Below, piece by piece: positions 1 to 13,000 of a stretch of DNA of 64,000 nt. How positions within the stretch are numbered: the stretch's first letter is position 1; each line of letters opens with the position of its first letter. The notes under the pieces are model-generated. The model was given only the letters and a program-made list of their open reading frames with translations, made no database searches and was not told the DNA's origin. The stretch covers positions 20,209,307 to 20,273,306 of the forward strand of contig NC_134031.1 in the NCBI RefSeq assembly GCF_964204645.1. The letters are read 5' to 3'. Source of the DNA: Tubulanus polymorphus (Eukaryota > Nemertea > Palaeonemertea > Tubulaniformes > Tubulanidae). The translations under genes and the position numbers were made by a program.

Positions 1-277
1 TCAAATGTTAAGAACAGTGCAAGTATTAGTTGACAGAGTCTGTATTTGATATATGGGATGAAACACCTCACAAATAGTCCCTTAGTCACTCTGAGGTCAG
101 TTTTTCAATTGTAAAATATAATTGAATCTAGAGTTAAGTAATTGAAAATAGTCAAATTTAACTATTTGATATTGGGTTAGGATTTCTGGGGTAAAACAAT
201 GTGAACTGATATTGAGTCCTAGTCTGTAATTTAGCGACGACACTAATCTAGATATTGCTGTATTCATATTTCTATAG

Positions 278-1061
278 GACGGGTCTATTTACACCTGACA
301 AAGCGTTCGAAACGATCGTCAAACGACAAATCGAGAAATTAAAAGAACCGTGTTTGAAATGCGTCGACATGTGCGTAACAGAATTGACAAATGTCGTACG
401 TAAATGTACTGGAAAGGTGCGTATTATCAAGAGGTCCGAGAAGCTACGAGATTTCTCATCATTTTAGGAAACATCAGATACCAGTGTTATAGACTGGTAT
501 TAAGTGGCCGCCCTGTATAAACTGATGAAATCATCTTGATCCAGTTCCACAGTTGTGAGTTAAGATTTGACTCAAGAGTTAACTCATTGAAAATGAACTG
601 ATTTAAACTCAGAGTTAACTCTAACTCACGACTGTAGAACCGGACCCAGTCTACCATCAGCTCATGACATGTCGTTCTATGATTGTGATTTGTTCGTTGT
701 ATTCGTAGATGTGTCGATATCCGCGGTTACGCGAAGAGACCGAACGTATAGTGAACATGTACATTCGCGAACAGGAGTCGAAATCGAAGGAACAATTGAT
801 ATTACTGGTGAATATACAACTCGCCTACATGAATACAAACCACGAGGATTTCATCGGTTTCGCAAAGTGAGTAAATCACCGAGGTCAAACACGGTCGTAG
901 CTCGGTCGTCCCTAACTGAAAACTGACGGTTTGTAGTTATTCGGGGATCGAATCGGTATCGCGAACATACGCGCTATAAAGAAATTATATTTCAATTGTT
1001 TGTTATTTTCAGTGCGCAACAATCGACTGAAGCGACGACTAAACGAAAACTTGGGAATCAG
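278..1061 (+). CDS. DNM: Dynamin stalk (middle domain) exons, three
   Basis: Exons 278-416, 709-866 and 1013-1061 encode the second part of the dynamin stalk, which dimerises and builds the helical collar. The first exon (46 residues, [14 protein letters not shown] to KCTGK) corresponds to the exon that vertebrate dynamins duplicate and splice alternatively (exon 10a/10b). Only one version is visible here, with 277 bp of upstream intron in the window. The second exon begins [15 protein letters not shown] and ends in phase 2 at 866 before GTGAGT. The third completes the asparagine codon of GFANAQQ and ends GNQ before GTGAGT. Acceptors are TATAG, CGTAG and TTTTCAG. Splice assignments rest on phase and homology. 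Confidence 0.9.
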
Positions 1062-4000
1062 GTGAGTTTAACGAATGCGGTGAGACTCACATCTTTCATT
1101 ATCTCACGTTCTTTAGAGCATGCTATTGTCACTACTGCGCCTTCCCGCTTCTCGTGATTCCGACACGGACACCTGCCATTAACACGTATTCAAACTGCCA
1201 CGGTACAGAAACCCTACTCTAGTAGACTCAGTGTGTGCCGTATGAGTAATATGTGAGCTTTTGTTAGTTTCTAAGTTACATCCCCGGAAGTCACTATCGC
1301 GGTGTTTGTCTTATGTTTGTCTTGCCAGCAGTATTTGACACCAATCACTGCAGCACTGCTATTTCATTCGCAATTTTTTCCCTTCTCGATTAAGTTCAAA
1401 CCGATCTGCCTCAATCTTGGGTTCAATACAACGCATAGGAATTTTTAGGAAAACCTTTTTGCTGATAGAAATTGTCGGTAAACATTACATTTTAACATTG
1501 AGTTTAATTATTAACAAAAGACTTATTCATCGCATACTCCATATTTTATGGTGGTTTGTACTACCCTGAATTTGAACGGTGCAGAGTGGCCCCCCTGATC
1601 ACCAGGCCAGGAATGTTTCACAGACATTATCCAATTCTCTTTATTTTTTGGGATATCGAAGTTTTCGTCACATTAACATCAAACCTTTCGAACATTTTCT
1701 GGAGCAGACAATGCACATTATGACATTTTATGCATCATTATTTCATCATAGGTTTCTAGGTTATACAATGTGTATGTACATTAGTGCTTTTATGTATTTA
1801 CCTAAAGATCACATTAGCCATTGATTTGATGGTGTACATGTACACCCCACATTTAACCAGCATTGATTGTAGTACACCGGGGTGGATGGGACAATGATAG
1901 GACATATTATTAGAAATAGGATTACAGATTACAGTCTTGTTTCCATATACAGCATCAGCTTTCAAACGGTGAATTGAAATTTCTTTCCTTAATCATCCCC
2001 ATAGCAGACCTGACTACGATTACTATTTGTGAGGAGTTTCTACTCTATCTATGAGTTCAACTACCAACAATATTCGTAATCATTTGAATTACTATTTTCG
2101 ATGTCAGATTACTCAACTTTTTGGTGAAAACAACAATTAGATTTCAGGTTGTCCGGTCTACCATATTCAGTAAACTGTTAGAGCTCCAAACATCCTATAT
2201 CATTCCAATCACTTGTTTTCTTTTCTTTGCTCATGTTTTTTTTTGTGCTTGAGTCACTCTGTTTTTGTTATCGATGCCTTCAAGTAACAGTAAAAGTGAG
2301 TTAAACGTTGTTAATCGAATTTCCACTACGAGACGGTCTTGAATTGACCGTCGAAGTGAACCGATCTCGCGACCAACGAATAACAATCGATTTATACAAA
2401 AACTAGAAAATGTTAGGGTACTCTGAAATATTGCGAGATGTGTCAGGATCATCTACGGTATGTTTCATTGCAGATTGCGAACATGGAGGTCGGGTAATCG
2501 ATTCTGGAACTATCAACTCATATCTATATCTATATATATCATTCATATCGATGTAGTGCTTACATAGAAACTCAGTTTGTGACCCTGTTTTTATCATCAT
2601 CATTCTCAACTACTCTGATCGACTTTTCATAGCAATCTTTCGCCTGGTCAAGGCAATTTTTACGATGGTCCTTCTCGAACAATCCAACGCAACACGCTCG
2701 ATCTCGTAAAACGTTTACTACCGACGACCGACCATTTCGTTCGTATGTTTTGAAGGAGAATGAACGCTAATATCAGACAATCTAAAATTGCTTTGGTCGG
2801 CTAGCACGCTGTTTTCCTTGTGTGTGGTTTTTCGAACAAACGATGTGTATAAACGTACGATATATATGCATGGGTTTTTAACCGATTGAAAAAACAGGAA
2901 TTTTCTAGTATAGACTCCGTTGTTTTTTTTTTCTGTTGATTTTTTTCTTCTGTTTTTAGCTGAAGTTTCAGGTACTATTTTGCGATCCGTAGGTTCCGAT
3001 AGCAGTCATTCGCACATCACCCGGCGCCGTGTAACAGTATTTCAGCTCTCACATTTTAGCGGCCGTGCATCGCCGTCGAACGTTGTTTGATCCTCGAGGT
3101 CAAGGTCAAATCAAGTGGCAGATGAACGCCATCCTAGCAAAAAACTCTTCATCGTATTTTAATAATGTATTTACAATCTAACAACCAACTCACATCCTGA
3201 CGTTTATCACATCCATAAGTTTTGAATTTTTTAACCTAGATGCATTTTTCAACTGTTAAGTGTTGAATCTTCTATAGTCATGCCGTCATCTCACACCAGG
3301 TGGTGCTGAGGTGAAATTTTTGTTAGAAAATTTGTCACTAACGGTTGAAAGACGAATATTTGGTTACGGAATTTAAGATAACTTTGTAAGATTGTGAATT
3401 GTACAATTGTAAACACATTGTTTAGATACAATATAGAGTTTTGCTAGGATGGCAGCGTTCCATACAAATCAACAAGGCATAATTACAGCCAGAGCCCGTC
3501 GATCAAACAACTTTCTCGATGCGACGGCCGTCCTCCACCGCTCTATATATTGTATAATTCCCCTTTTAGGTAGCAACTGTATTCATTTTATAGAAAATAA
3601 TTCACTCAAAAGAAGTAGTAATCTGGCAGTTCCGATGTAGAATTAAGAAGTCACTATCGTGTTAGTTTATCCAAACTAGTTCACCGGAGATCAGTTGCTA
3701 TCTGAATTTCACATTTTACTCACACGTTAGTCGTATACCCCCGACAGTCAACTCCCGTTTATACGCAGTCCTTTATAATCTCTTTACAATGCTTTTGGCT
3801 TCCGATTTTCCAGCAAATTCAATTTCTGCCATCCTCCACGTAATTCACTGAACAGAAAGATGTTTTCATCCGATTTTCTGGCACTGAAAGATTTAACTGA
3901 ATCAGTTATAATGAGTATCGCGATGGCGACAGATAATCAGGGGTTGATTTGGAACCCTTTTAAGTTGATGTTGAAGTATAAGTTTGACAGTCTGTTTTAG

Positions 4001-7000
4001 AATATGAACAAGCATTCACTCCTGACTTAAGACCCCCCTGCACACGAGCTGAATAATGCGGTGCAGATATGTAGTAGGCCTAAGTGTAGTTGTATGATGC
4101 ATACACGCTTGCCACAGCTCCCTTTACTGAGTGCCTTTTTTGGCTCATATTTGGAGGCCTACAAACTTAGCACAACGCAAGATGCACTTGTGTGCAGGGG
4201 CCCTTATCAGCATATTACAATGATGTTAAACCGAAAAAGGATATAAGTACAAATTGTGTACTCGTATGTTTTTGTACATGTGCATCAGTATAAAGTATAT
4301 TGATTATTTCGGCGTGCGTTTAATGATACTGCTGTAATGACGGTGTTTATGTACCTTTGTTTTCTATGATGTTGCATAAACCGTGGTTGATTTTCTGTAG
4401 ATATATGATGACGATGAAAAATGATTTGTTACCGCATGTTTATCACTGATAATCCGTCTGCTGTTGTCGTTCTACGGGTTATAATAGATGTCGTCCTTCA
4501 ACTATTCTCAAATATCATGTACATGTATTAATAGTGTTTTCTTCTTTGAATGCTCGATTGAAAATATTGCGAGCATCTTAAATACGGCAGCAAACAGCTC
4601 TTCTAATGATGCTTAAAACCCTTTTAGAATTGACGCAGGGCGGCCGCCTTAACTGGAAACCGGGGAATAGTCTGGGAATTTTCATTTCTTTAAAAAAGTG
4701 AGGCTGAAAATATCAGCGACAAGTCGGGGAAATTTGTTGAGATTGCTAAATCGCACGTATGAGCAAACAGTTTATGTATTACATATTTGAATAGATTCAA
4801 AAATTCACCCTGTAGCTGTATGTTTTTAGTTGCTATTGACAGGTGCTGCCACCTTTCCATGAGGATATATTCTAAATGATAGATGGCTTCTACGTACTTC
4901 CTAAGTCTCGAAGCAATCTAGATATGTTTGAAGAAGAGCTGGTGTAGATTTTTTACAGTTTTCTTCAAGCAACTCGAATAATATTTCTCGTTTATTCCTG
5001 TTTTGACAGGTCATTCGTAAAGGTTGGCTGACGCTGCATAACATCAGTTTCATGAAGGGTGGAGCGAAAGATTTTTGGTTTGTGTTGACCGCTGAATCAT
5101 TATCTTGGTTCAGAGACGAAGAGGTGAGCGTTACGTTCAGACTGATATTAATCTCGGTATTTCAGATTTAATGAGCAAAACCCACAGTTGATGATTTAAC
5201 AATTTATTTTCTGGCAGTTTCAGTCAGAGAAATGAAAAAAATTATCATTTCTCTGATGCTGAAGTTCAGTCAAAACTTTGAAACTGTCAAAATAAACTGC
5301 TCATTAGGTCTAGAGTTACTTCTTCGGTTGCATTTCAGTTGTTTCCTATATTTTCGAAATATTTTGGCGCTTTTTTATCTAACAGGAAAAAGAAAAGAAG
5401 TACATGTTGAATCTGGATAACTTGAAAATACGCGACATGGAATCTGGATTCATGTCTCGACGTCACATGTTCGCGTTGTTCAACACGGAATCGAGGTTAG
5501 TTCATCGTCTGCTCGCGAGATTCAAACTTGATATCAGTGAGGTGATGGTAATAACGCATTCAACACCCCCTCCCCCTCCCCCTCCCTCCCTCTCCCCGTG
5601 ATAATACAGTGCTGCCCCATTATGAATATACTCGTAGGGTTGGCACTGGAGCTGTTACATAGTCAGCTTTTCTCGAAATGAGCATTGAGAATGAAGCTAA
5701 GTTAGTTCGCATTGCCAGCCAATCGGGAACTGTGTCGCAAAACAACCCCAAAATCCTCCCACGCAGGGATTTGAATGTGATGGCTTTGCAAGACTCGGGT
5801 CAGCGCGTAATAGTGTTGCAGCAAGGTTAATTCTGAGCTGGAATCTCGAGGCATCAGGTTTGAATTCTTGTAGAGAATGTCATTATTCTAATGACAAAAA
5901 AAATTCAATTTTTATTCAATCTATTCAATTATTGACTCGTAATATGGTTTTTATTCCTCAGTGGATTAATGTTATATGATATATAATGCAAGTCTATATA
6001 ATCCTTAGTCTTGTTTCTCTAGTAATAGAATTGTTCGTTTTGTTCATTAAAGTGAAGGGCATGTGAAAATGCGGTACAGTAAATTAAATTGTCTTGAATA
6101 CCGAAAAAAAGTGCATGCATCTTTTTTCGCGTCGATTTTTTTTTGTTGAGATTTTGAAACGATTAGTGTGAAATTCATCGGCATGAAGGTTTTTCGGTAA
6201 ATCTAAGCACGTAGTTTTCAGACCCTTTCAATCACGCTCCATAAAGACTAGAAGAGCAACCAGAAAAATCTAGAACAAAGAATTGGACAAATTTTGCACA
6301 AAAACTTCGGAAAATGCTATTGACCATGTTTCTTTATCAATACATGATTCATGAATGATGAGTGAATTGTAGCATTTTAATCCTAGAAATTTCTCCATTC
6401 ACCTGCCGATTCACTCGGGGAATTTTGTACAGACATAGAAAACTCAGAGGGACCACTTAAGCTGACTGGGATTGATATTTGTAGTTTCAGTTTTCCTCAC
6501 TAGGTGTCTTAGTCGATCTTTTTCTCTGGTGAGTTTTGATTGTGGGCTAGCAATAAGACCACAAATATCAGAACAGCCAACTTATAGATTCTGCTGTGGA
6601 CGGTACTCAAGAGCTAATGATAACCTGAAGATAAACAGTTGAACATTTGATACTAGAACAATTCTAGCTGTTGGGTGGCCCTCTAACTTGAACAGGTGCC
6701 AAAGAAAGGAGGCATTCATTATGCGTGGTTTTAGAACTTATGTTAGCCCGTTGCAATCATAACTAACTGTATTTCCTCTATTCTCATTCCTCACATTAAA
6801 TATCGTCTTCTAAACGCGTTTGTTTTAAATGGTGTATCATCATTTTTTTCCATATTTTTCTTTGTCTTTCAGTGTGGAGGGACGAATTAATAGAGTGTAT
6901 GGTTTATTTCAGACTTTTTCTTAACACAAAAAAAAACAATATATTCATATATATATATATATATATTTCTATGTATATGTACGATATGGTTCTTTTCACA

Positions 7001-10000
7001 AATCGGTTGTTGAAGTTAAGGAAAAGGGGAATAATTTGGGAAAATGAAGAAATTGTTCGTTACGATGACAAATAATTATACTCTCATGATTCGTTATCTC
7101 TGAATATATCGGCCAAACCGTAGCAAGCAGGTGGCTCCCTCTAACTCATGTCTGGTGCATGTCTCTGGCCCCTATGACAATATCATCGATTAGCTGGTAA
7201 TTTGATGACATCGATGGGGGATTCAAGGAGGTAGCCATCCTATGAAAAATTCCCCAATGATATCGCTGATGAGGTGGGCAATTTGATGATGTAATTGGGG
7301 GATTTGAAACGGCAACCATGTTATCGTGAGTATTGTTTGAATGACGGGACACAGCGCCCTCTGTTTGATTCCCTTACGATTTCACTGATGATGTCATCGG
7401 GCCATTAATGGTTGAAGAAGCCATCTTTTTTCAACGGTGCTTACCTAGCTTTGGAAAAATGTTTCCTTTCGGACGGATTTTTGAAGGGACCATAAACTGC
7501 TATGCATGCTTTGGCTGATGAATCAATCTTGCTTCGTATCGCTGGCATACTTTGTCGATCTTGTGGCCTTTTCTTTTTCCATCATCCTCGGGCAGCGATT
7601 CAAACCTGATGGCTTTGTGAGACCAGTGAACCCCTGCATCAGAGTGGCCACACAAATTCACAGAGACCCAATCAAATAAGCCATTGAATATTTGATAAAT
7701 GATTGTGCAGTTTGATTGGCTAATCATGATGTATCCCATACTGTAGTGGCACAGTCTCAGAATGCTATCAGTTTCAAATCCTTGCGAGTGATGATGTCCT
7801 TTTTTCGCGAGTAACGGATAAATAGTGGCTTTGGCAGACGTAGAGTTTGCGCGTGCGTCGGCTCTATAAAAACAACTAAGCGTTTACTGAAGAGCGTTGT
7901 AATAGCACTGTGACTGATTAACATAATGAAAATACACACACACTGACAAATTGAAGAAAAACCCATAATATAAGGTAAACTAACCGATGGATTTGATGTT
8001 TCAACTCAAATGTGAGCAATTTTCAAAACAGATTTATTGCAAAATGGTTTGACAAATGAATACAACTCATTATTGTGTTTGAATTAAAACATCCAATCCT
8101 CTACTAGTTATACTTTGTATTGTGAGTTTTTCTTCGACTGAATTAGACAGTCGCTTGTCTCTAAAAAATCAACACTGACAAAGTGTATGAATTAACCGAG
8201 AAGGATTTAGTTTGAATAGCATGCTTCGTGTCAGGCACTTGCACCGGGAAGGTTTCTAATGATTCAGGTGATAAATCACGTTTCGAGAATTGAACAACAC
8301 GCATAATGTCTGTCTTATTAACCACGGTTAAAAATACTAGTAAAACAGCATGAGAAAAATAACTTTAATTATCAAAGTACAATTCATAGACTCATAATTC
8401 ATAGATTAGACTTTAAAAAAATCATTTTTCGGTCAGCCTCATAATTGTAATGTCGTAGATAGTCTCAATGTTTAGTTGCATTCTCGAACCAACAAGCTAA
8501 ACAGTCTTTAGATAGCGGCTTTGTAGTTATTCATTGATTTCTGGTCTTTGTACATGTAATTTGTCTATCAGATTGGTTTTTTTTCTGAAATTAATTGTAA
8601 AGTGATTTGTGAGAATATCGGGTTGGTGAAAGGGAAAGTTCACTTACTGATATTAAAACTGCCTATCTCGGTTTTACCTACCATTTTGTTATGGTGTTTG
8701 CCACGATGTTAGTGTGTGTTTGAACTGGGATATTTTCTGTTAATTGGAATATTGTGCTAACTGGCCTTGGTGAACCGAGGGAAATTCTGGTAATAAGCCC
8801 TGTTTGTTTCCCAATCTTATTGTCTCTATAAAGGTAGAATTTTCTTAAATGAAATCTTGAATGTTATTGGGTTGTCAGACGATGCTGCAGTGGAGACCCG
8901 TTATAACCCTTCACGCATAGATGTGTTTTCTTACATCTTATGCCAAATGCACTGAGCAACACATAAACCCAAACTATGAAAAATATAAAATGCTTTTCTG
9001 ACTTGTTTCATGACTGTGCGCGTCGCTCGAAACATGAAACGCCATTTTACGAAACCCGTGTTTCGATGAAACAGGCCAGGAAAGCATTTCTGTTTCGTCT
9101 AAAGGATTCGTGTCTCGTTGTATTGTTTTCAATATGATTTCAATTCGAGAGATATTTTTGTAAATGTGAAGTTTTCGATGTGTCTCTATTCAGGAATGTC
9201 TATAAAAGCGATCGTCAACTCGAGTTATCGGCTGAAACTCAAGACGACATCGACAGCTGGAAGGCATCGTTCCTACGCGCCGGTGTTTACCCGGAGCGTA
9301 ATACCGAAGAAACGGCCGATGTAAGTTCTTTGCTTTGAATGAAAAAAAAAAATACTTCATCTTCTACTTTTTTCATTGTTCCAGAAATTGCGAAATATTT
9401 ACGATAATTGAAATAAGAAATAATAGATTTTACATTGATGTTAATTTTCAAATGATGAACTCAAGAGTCAAATTTGAATGGGGAACTGGGTCCACAAATG
9501 GTTGAGGCTATTTGTAAACAAATGATTTCTGGTCAAACGTTTTGTGAAACCGGGCCATGAAATATCTTTTTTTGATCTTTAGTCCAATGAAGTTAAATCG
9601 CAGTAGGTTTCATTCGGACAGGTAGAAAAATGTAGAACTTGGACCCAACTTTTCTGAATGTTTTACCTGGATGGGTTATTTATTATGTGATATCAGAAGT
9701 ATCTACCCCTGCGCCATCTATCCATTTAGTTTGTTATTACATGGTAGCATATATGATACCCTCAGCGATTAAGAATTAAATCTAGGGTTCAATCTAGTAT
9801 TAATCGTGAAGGGGCTTAAGAGTTGATTATTTCTACATTAATCTCCGTTAAGCGTTAATGTTTCCAGGAACCGGTTCACAACGAGTCGATGGACCCGGTA
9901 CACGAGCGACAAGTCGAGATCATTCGCAATCTTGTCGAATCGTACATGAAAATAATCTATAAAATAATCAAGGACACTGTGCCGAAGGTCATCATGTGTA

Positions 10001-13000
10001 TAGTGATTCATACTGTAAGTGATGGACAAATTGTCTTAATGGGCGTTAACTGTCGCTACGTAGGATAATCCATCTGCTGTAGGATAATCCATCTGCTGTA
10101 GGATAATCCATCTGCTGTAGGATAATCCATCTGCTGTAGGATAATCTATCTGCTGTAGGATAATCCATCTGCTGTAGGATAATCCATCTGCTGTAGGATA
10201 ATCCATCTGCTGTAGGATAATCCATCTGCTGTAGGATAATCCATCTGCTGTAGGATAATCCATCTGCTGTAGGATAATCCATCTGCTATAGTTTCACGTC
10301 AGACATGAATACCATAACCATCTACCATTTTCTGTGGGCGATTGAATCCACGGTATCATCAAACGGAAGTCAATCTATTTTGAGACACATTCGGCGATGT
10401 ATTTGAATTGTGGAGCATGAAAATCCAGTTCATAATTGATCGAATGCCAACAGAGTCGTCAAAAGTTCAATCCAGAACTCCTCGGTTATCATTAGTTTAC
10501 CGTCGTGAAACTGTATATAATGCTTAAATACAATACACCGCGTCAAACTAACTTCAACCTAACCAGTAGAATTATTGAATAAACATTGTTTGCGTATCGT
10601 TTAAAAGCCTAGTAAACTGCTTACTTCACGTCACAAAGGTTTTTTCACTTCGCCCTGAAAAATCAGTTGCATTCATTTGAATTTCGAGACTTCATCAGTC
10701 GATGACGTCCTGTCATCAGTTAACTTATATTCAGATCGGTCTATGAATTAAAAGCTGGTTCCTGGAATCTGAAGACATGAATACTCTAGAGAAATTGAAA
10801 GGCCGAGATCCAGATGGAAAGAAAAGGCATTTCTTGGTTAAAACAGTCAAAGGGCACTAAATAGTCCCTCCTTTGGATTAACTTTTTGAGGAATCCATAC
10901 AAAAATGAGCAATTACCGAGTGAATGAATGTCAAATTATCAGGGTTTTACAATCTTAAGTCTCGACAAAAAGGGCAACTTAACTTAATAGGAAGACATGG
11001 GTCCTGATCCCCGAGAACACCCCGTAAATCCACCCTGCGGCTGACAATATGAGTGATTTTGTGAAACGGATCCCAGTTCCGTAGCGGTGAGTTGAGATTT
11101 GACTCTTTGAGATTCAACATTTGAAACGATCAGCAACCGGGCGTCTTGATCCGAACAGTTCATCGAAATGTTTTCCAATTGCAACTGTTTTTTATAACCA
11201 GGGCATCGAACACGTTTAAACTAACAAGTCACCCGAACATTGTGTATTATTATATATAGGCTAACTCTGAAGTCGGTTCGATGGATCCTCAACTCGAACG
11301 ACAAGTAGAAACCATTCGTAATCTAGTCGATTCTTACATGAAAATCATCTATAAAACAATACGCGACATGATCCCGAAAACGATCATGCATTTGATCGTT
11401 AATCAGGTACGTATCGTAACGTTGGTGATGTAAAGGGTTAACGCCGCGCTTGAAGTACCCAGCAGTCACCTGCCACCGGTTCAGATCACATCTGCATGGA
11501 ATATTGTGTTCACCTGAACCAAAATTTCCTCACTTCGCTTTCAACAAATATTCACGACGACCATTTATCTATTATTCTCCAATCTGTGCATTCGTACATA
11601 CTTTGGTTCAGCTTGAGCCAACACTGTGATGGTTGACTTGTGCTTAAAATTAATTTTACACTAAAGCTCAATACCTGCTTCAACCAGTTGAAACACCATT
11701 CGGCTCCTGATTCAAAGCCTGTGAGATACTTAGCTGATAAGAAGACTCGATTCTTCTAACACTTTAAACAATTAGCTTTACCGTGTTATTAACTTCGTAG
11801 CCATATTGATTATTTCATTCACCTTGAGTACAAGTGCATCAATAAAAAAATTCTACCATTCTGAATGATTTCGTAATTTGCCACTTTTTCATCGGTAATT
11901 ATTTGAATGTCATTATTTTCGAAAAATTTCAGGTCAAAGAATTCTTGAAGACGGAAATGATCGCGCAGCTGTATTCAACTGGAGACCAGGTTAGTTAGTA
12001 ACAGACTCCTCGAGAGGCACTGTAATTGTGAAGAGTGAATTGTTTGAACAGAGATATCGCATCATTTGTGTGGACGCCACTTAAACAACCTAAAATTGAG
12101 CGTAGTGATTAAGTTGAAGCTGGTCAACATCGTTTAAATAAGCATTTTGCATTTTTCGTGCAAAGTTTGTTACGGGCTTAACTCCGAAAAGATTAACTAT
12201 TGGGCACTGGGTACCTGTATTTTCATCTATAAATGGGTTCAAATTTTACTTTTTCCCTCATTGTCCTGCAGAGTTTGGTGAGTTTTTAATTCACTTTAGA
12301 GAATTAAGACCTAGAGTCACAGTTATACCGGGTACAGTCGTGTCTTCAAATCGTTCACTAGTTGCATCATATGCTTAGGTATAGAGAGACATTCATGTAG
12401 TCGACACAAGATTTTATATGAAATGCATAAGAAACAGATACCGGTATCTAGATATGATTGCGATTGGCAAACGGTGTCCAACGAAACAATTATCGCAATT
12501 TTTCGATTAACTTCAAAATGCATGTATAAGGATAGAGTGTATAAAATATAGAAATAGTAGTAGTAATACAACACCTGAATAGCATGTACATTACTGAATA
12601 GTAGTTTACATGTTATATAGCAGCCCCAATGATCGACTGTGTTATGTTATATCAGAAATAATAATGGCAGACTCGACAAACATCTTTGACGGTATCAATT
12701 TGCAGCGTGTAGGGGTCAGTTCTATAGTCATGACTTGGACTTGAGATTGATCTAAACCCATCATAGTTCTGTGGCCAATCTAACAAATAAGTCTTCGGAT
12801 TTAAGATCACTTTTGGACTTAAGTCTTGAGATCACTTTTGGACTTAAGTCTTGAATAATCAGGTTTGACAGCGCAGCTGAACTTTGTACACAGGTACATG
12901 GAAAGAGGCGCTATACAAATTCGTGTTTATTATTACTGAACCAGCCCCCCGGCTATTGAGATCGATTTCAGACTTACGTCTTGAATGTGCACAACTGGGC

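Noticed and set aside
10036..10282. Overlapping 75-78-codon minus-strand frames with [11 protein letters not shown] repeats
   Set aside because: Translation of the 19-bp minisatellite in two phases; no start, splice or family support.
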